Source of the DNA: JAIEPM01 sp964546815
GTDB lineage: Bacteria; Cyanobacteriota; Vampirovibrionia; Obscuribacterales; Obscuribacteraceae
Length of the DNA: 64,000 nucleotides
Reading direction: 5' to 3'
Assembly (NCBI GenBank): GCA_964546815.1
Contig: CAZJLR010000021.1
Location: 40,773 to 104,772 of the forward strand
In this document: positions 60,701-64,000 of the stretch, piece after piece
Layout: every line of letters starts with the position of its first letter
Position numbering within the stretch: position 1 is the stretch's first letter
Notes under the pieces: generated by a model
Database searches by the model: none
What the model was told of the DNA's origin: nothing
The model's input: only the letters and a program-made list of their open reading frames with translations
Program-made: the position numbers and the translations under genes

Positions 60701-62023
60701 TTATTTTCTCAACAAATCAAGAATTTTGTTTCCTGAAACAACGCCGCCATATAAGCCGCTTCTGCCTGCCCCGTATTGGGGCTCCCAATAATTATTGGCT
60801 CTGTCAAATTCTTTGATTTGAATCGAATTTTTTGCTAGTCCATATCCGCCTTCGTCCATGCACATGGTTCTGGCAGTCTTCACTGCATTGAATTCTTCCG
60901 GCTTGTATGCCCAGGCGCGCCATTGGGCTGGACCGCGGTAGGTGGGATCTTCAAAGTCAAAAATCATGAATTTAACATTTGTATCTGGTGTGTCGAGTCT
61001 GTCGTAAAACTTAGAGCGGAATTCGCGTAGGGCTCTTACCGAGTCATCAATGCCAGGTTCTTTTGGATGTTCCATTTCCAAGGTCAAAGCCGAGAGCTCA
61101 GGATGCTCTTCGCCAATCAGTTTGCGCAATCTGTTGAAATGTTCAGAACCCATACCTTTCGATCTTGCTTCTTCTGGAATTGCGATAAAGTCCAGATTGG
61201 CAAATTTTGTTGATGTCTCATCATGCATCGAAGTAAATGAAAAGCCCTGCAAATTTCCATCTGCATCCCTTGTGGTGTGCGTGATAATTCTGCCCTTATC
61301 CATTAGTTCCTGGACTTCAGGAAGAGGCTGTCTTTCCTCAATTGGAAATGCCTTTTCGTATAAATCTTTCACGTCATCAGCAATCACATTCTCTTTGACT
61401 GTTTTGAGTTTGCTAGCATCACCGTCATAGACTCTAGGCTTCTCTCCCAAGGTCACCGAAGGGGTGCGATCAAATGCTGGTGCAACATTCACCCATTCTG
61501 GTGTGAGAGACCAGGCTGCTTTGGCACCCAATACGCCACCAATTGCTCCTGCTGTGTAATCAACCACGCCTGAGCCGACATTGGTGCCCATTTTCTCTCT
61601 GGCGTTATACATGTTGCCGTGTTGCCACAAATCAGCCATTGGAGCACCTACTCTATAGCTCCAATCTAAGCCGGCCATACCGGCAAAAACTGGTGCGCTA
61701 TGCTCGGCGGTATTCATTATGCCTCGACTGAGCGTTTTGCCGAAGACTGCAGGATTTTTCACCGCGCAAGCGATGGTTGCTCCAAATGCTGCTCCTATGA
61801 GTACTTGCTCGCCCACTGAAAGAGGATTTTTGCTGATATGCTCGACTGCTTTGCTCCCTGCATCCATAGGCATATGTGCTAGCAGGTCAATTTCGTCTCT
61901 TAGTCTTTGACCGACGGTACGTGATGCAGGCGAGTTGAGTTCCTTATATACTTGAGCAAGTCCAGGGTCTAAGCTCGCTTGCTTTTCTGAGGGACGATCA
62001 CTTTCGCTAAATTGTTCGGGCAT
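60701..62023 (-). CDS. Hydrophobic/glycine-zipper N-terminus fused to GNAT acetyltransferase domain
   Basis: This encodes 440 residues from ATG 62023, which has GGAG nine bases upstream. After a polar start the region about 65-175 holds Gly/Ala-rich hydrophobic stretches (VGEQVLIGAAFGATIACAVK, YTAGAIGGVLGAKAAW). The C-terminal half (about 200-420) is GNAT-like: HTTRDADGNLQGFSFTSM as central strands, NLDFIAIPEEARSKGMGSEH with the acetyl-CoA pyrophosphate loop RSKGMG, then a helix. GNAT enzymes acetylate amines using acetyl-CoA. The acceptor is unknown, and fusion to a membrane-like N-terminus is unusual. Confidence 0.75.
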   Translation of the reverse strand: MPEQFSESDRPSEKQASLDPGLAQVYKELNSPASRTVGQRLRDEIDLLAHMPMDAGSKAVEHISKNPLSVGEQVLIGAAFGATIACAVKNPAVFGKTLSRGIMNTAEHSAPVFAGMAGLDWSYRVGAPMADLWQHGNMYNAREKMGTNVGSGVVDYTAGAIGGVLGAKAAWSLTPEWVNVAPAFDRTPSVTLGEKPRVYDGDASKLKTVKENVIADDVKDLYEKAFPIEERQPLPEVQELMDKGRIITHTTRDADGNLQGFSFTSMHDETSTKFANLDFIAIPEEARSKGMGSEHFNRLRKLIGEEHPELSALTLEMEHPKEPGIDDSVRALREFRSKFYDRLDTPDTNVKFMIFDFEDPTYRGPAQWRAWAYKPEEFNAVKTARTMCMDEGGYGLAKNSIQIKEFDRANNYWEPQYGAGRSGLYGGVVSGNKILDLLRK

Positions 62024-62214
62024 TTCAAAAAACTCCACTTTAACTACGAACGTTATTCCAACCCATTCGTCGTGCCCGTGAGATCCATGCCATTCAGTTC
62101 ATGTTGAGACCATAACAACGAAATGTGACCGATTTGTTACTGCATAATTGTGCATTGCGGCGCTATCACGGCTTTATGCGTGCGGTTTATACGTAGAGAA
62201 TTTTTTCTTTGTGC

Positions 62215-63657
62215 CTATTTTTTTGCGGAGGCAGCGCGCAACTTAGCTAATTCCAGTTTGGCAGCAGCAGCCTCTTGTGGGCGTTTAAGCCGATCGCTTT
62301 GCTTCGCGATGAAGTCCAACATTTTCTCTGCGCTCTTGGCGTATAGCATCGGCGAAAAAGTTTTGACTTTTTGAATAGTCTTAAGAGCTTCGCTGTATTC
62401 ACCTTTACTGATTGAATCAGAAGCTAAATATAGATAGCAGACAGCCATATTCTTTTTTACTACTTCTGATTTTGGATTGCATTTTAAAGCCAACTGAAAT
62501 TGTACGAGTGCTTCAGGGTACTTTTTCTCTTCGGCTAGATCCACGCCCTTCGAACAATATTCAGCATCAGTGCTGGGGTTTGTGATTGCCGTTTTTGTTG
62601 AAACATCTGCACTGTATAGGTGTGCCAATGTTTTTATATCACGGTCTGAAAGTACTTCCTGGTCTTCGGAACGGCGGTCGCAAGCGAACATTATGTCGTT
62701 AGGAAATGGGCTGTGGTCACGAATGCCCAGGCTGTGACCAATTTCGTGCAAACAAATTTTGTGCATCAGATTTGGTGAGATGATTTTGCTCCATGGATCA
62801 TTCTTGTCTTCAGTCAAAATGACTATTTTTGCAGTTTGAATTGGTTTGCCTATTTCCCACCGGACTGTTGCTTCGCCGCATTCTGCCGGGTTTCGCAACA
62901 CAGCTGGGTCGCTAGCCCAGCTGCATTTCAAGCTGGCGTCATCTATATTGTCTACAAACGCAAAAGTTACTACAGATGTTTTTTGCCAATCGTCAAAGGC
63001 CTTCAAAAGACAAGTTCTGTATTCAGGTTTATAGCCTGGTACTTTTGATGCCTCTTCATCCGAGGGTACAAACACTTTGATTGGAAATTTTTCGGCATCC
63101 CATCGTTGAATGCCATTGAAGCTCACATATTGGAAGTAATCGTCGTTTTTCCCATCAACCGATTTTGCGATTCTCTTCCAGCGGGCATCTTGTTCCTTCA
63201 AAGCCGTAAGGAGGCTTTTGACTCGTGCAGCGTTGTGATATTGCGGAAATCGCTGCAACACCGCGGTATAAGTTTTGATAGCTTCATCTAGATTGCCCAT
63301 ATCAATGTATAAGCACGCCTTGTTTACAAGAGTAACCGCTTCCTTTGGATTTAGCTTGATGGCAATATCCGCTTCTTTCATTGATTCTTCAAGCGTGCCG
63401 GTGCGCCGCAAAACCAATTGTAGGTCTGAATGAACCGTCCATGAATTGGGAGCTAAGGTCACCGCTTTTCTCAATTTTTCTTCGGCAGATTGCCAATTGT
63501 TCAATTTAGCGTCAGCTCGCGCGCTGTTTTCCAGCGCAACTGCATCATTGATGTTTACAGGGCTATCAGCCGATGCATTCGCGCACAATAAGCCATAGCA
63601 TGCAATCACTAATAGAAACGCGCTATGGGCGCGGAATTTGTTTTGTCTTTCAGGCAT
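62215..63657 (-). CDS. Exported TPR protein with matrixin-type zinc protease domain
   Basis: This encodes 480 residues from ATG 63657 with GAGGAAG upstream. A signal peptide (about 1-27, ending ASADS) is followed by TPRs (about 30-160, AEEKLRKAVTLAPNSWTVHS). The protease domain (about 180-345) has HEIGHSLGIRDH, the metzincin zinc motif HExxHxxGxxD/H, and a downstream Met (NDIMFAC) as Met-turn. More TPRs close the protein (EALVQFQLALKCNPKSEVVK). It is probably a periplasmic or surface protease of the M10 kind, with TPRs as substrate or partner sites. Confidence 0.86.
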   Translation of the reverse strand: MPERQNKFRAHSAFLLVIACYGLLCANASADSPVNINDAVALENSARADAKLNNWQSAEEKLRKAVTLAPNSWTVHSDLQLVLRRTGTLEESMKEADIAIKLNPKEAVTLVNKACLYIDMGNLDEAIKTYTAVLQRFPQYHNAARVKSLLTALKEQDARWKRIAKSVDGKNDDYFQYVSFNGIQRWDAEKFPIKVFVPSDEEASKVPGYKPEYRTCLLKAFDDWQKTSVVTFAFVDNIDDASLKCSWASDPAVLRNPAECGEATVRWEIGKPIQTAKIVILTEDKNDPWSKIISPNLMHKICLHEIGHSLGIRDHSPFPNDIMFACDRRSEDQEVLSDRDIKTLAHLYSADVSTKTAITNPSTDAEYCSKGVDLAEEKKYPEALVQFQLALKCNPKSEVVKKNMAVCYLYLASDSISKGEYSEALKTIQKVKTFSPMLYAKSAEKMLDFIAKQSDRLKRPQEAAAAKLELAKLRAASAKK

Positions 63658-63920
63658 GCTTCCTCGTGATGCAAACACACTTGCAGATCATAAATGATTT
63701 CTAGTAATTAGTGGCTTACTGTCGAGAGTATATCTAATCAAACCCGAATTATTATTGATTGCATATCCAATATGCGCCTTTTAGATATTCTTTGGGGGAA
63801 TTCACCGCCAACCTCGTATTCGCCAATTGGCCGGGTGCCTGACAATCATAGTGATAACGAAATGATCATAGCTAATCGCAATTGCCGATATTGTAAATAG
63901 AACCTGCGCCATTGTATTCT
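63658..63920. other. Intergenic region before the right-edge transcription unit
   Basis: No gene or strong repeat is visible. It should contain the promoter of the matrixin gene (leftward), but I could not place boxes with confidence. Confidence 0.4.
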
Positions 63921-64000
63921 GGGGTAGTTCACAAGGCTGAGATCGGCTGCTATTCTTATTTGCATAAGGTGAGTCGCAAACGAAGAGAGCGACTTTGAGC
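63921..64000 (+). promoter_or_regulatory. Promoter and leader hairpin, copy B (cut by the window edge)
   Basis: TTCACA (63928-63933) and TATTCT (63951-63956) are 17 bases apart. The leader hairpin AGTCGC/GCGACT is identical to copy A, and the last 33 bases of the window match copy A exactly. The body of the unit lies beyond the edge, so I cannot tell whether the small ORF is also conserved. Confidence 0.75.

Overview
The window comes from a Gram-negative bacterium of moderate GC content with dense coding on both strands. Lipid A synthesis (fabZ-lpxA), type IV pilus retraction ATPases (two PilT-type genes), Sec and Tat signal peptides and many Shine-Dalgarno motifs of the GGAG/GAGG type support this. 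The mix of Hanks-type Ser/Thr kinases fused to TPRs or membrane segments, many secreted low-complexity proteins, an ATLF-like protein and a papain-like protein resembles the non-photosynthetic cyanobacterial relatives (Vampirovibrionia, for example Obscuribacterales). That placement is an inference from gene content; no rRNA or other phylogenetic marker is present. I saw no tRNA, rRNA, CRISPR array or insertion sequence.

Layout. 1-451 holds the 5' part of fabH. 737-2245 is an exported helical protein. 2297-16658 is a signalling block on the minus strand: four Ser/Thr kinases, a TPR protein, an acyltransferase and a small membrane protein, interrupted by a plus-strand hydrolase/Nudix pair. 16735-20413 holds a ferritin-like protein, a three-gene operon for small exported proteins with paired hairpins in its spacers, and a K+ channel-like protein. 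20650-25367 carries a small TPR-like protein, two PilT-type ATPases and a glycosyltransferase. 25442-38439 is a run of P450, exported low-complexity proteins, a LolA-like protein, TPR proteins, a membrane-HTH-TPR fusion and a predicted protease-like pair (papain-like, ATLF-like). 38498-46966 contains an S4 protein, a GGDEF-EAL protein, small metabolic genes, an oxidative stress pair (rubrerythrin-like and Fur/PerR family), a Tat-exported phosphoesterase and folE. 47329-51566 is the envelope block: fabZ-lpxA, an MFS exporter and a GT2 glycosyltransferase. 52266-54097 is a tandem array of four exported paralogues. 54464-54710 is a compact transcription unit for a 39-residue protein or small RNA, whose promoter and leader recur at the window's right edge. 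54846-63657 carries an exported KatG, a Tyr/Asn-rich protein, a guanine deaminase-like enzyme, a GNAT fusion and a TPR-matrixin protease.

How the genes work together. The clearest regulatory story is peroxide stress. The Fur/PerR-family gene (43069), the rubrerythrin-like gene (42460) and katG (55844) each have a promoter with an exact 17-base spacer. Each is overlapped by a near-identical inverted repeat of the form TTAGA-N5-TCTAA. The kinases, TPR proteins and the GGDEF-EAL protein suggest heavy use of protein phosphorylation and c-di-GMP binding. The many exported proteins suggest a complex envelope or cell surface. The strongest candidates for undescribed biology are the duplicated promoter-leader unit, the four-paralogue array, the kinases with repeated PH-like membrane modules, and the hairpin-spaced operon.
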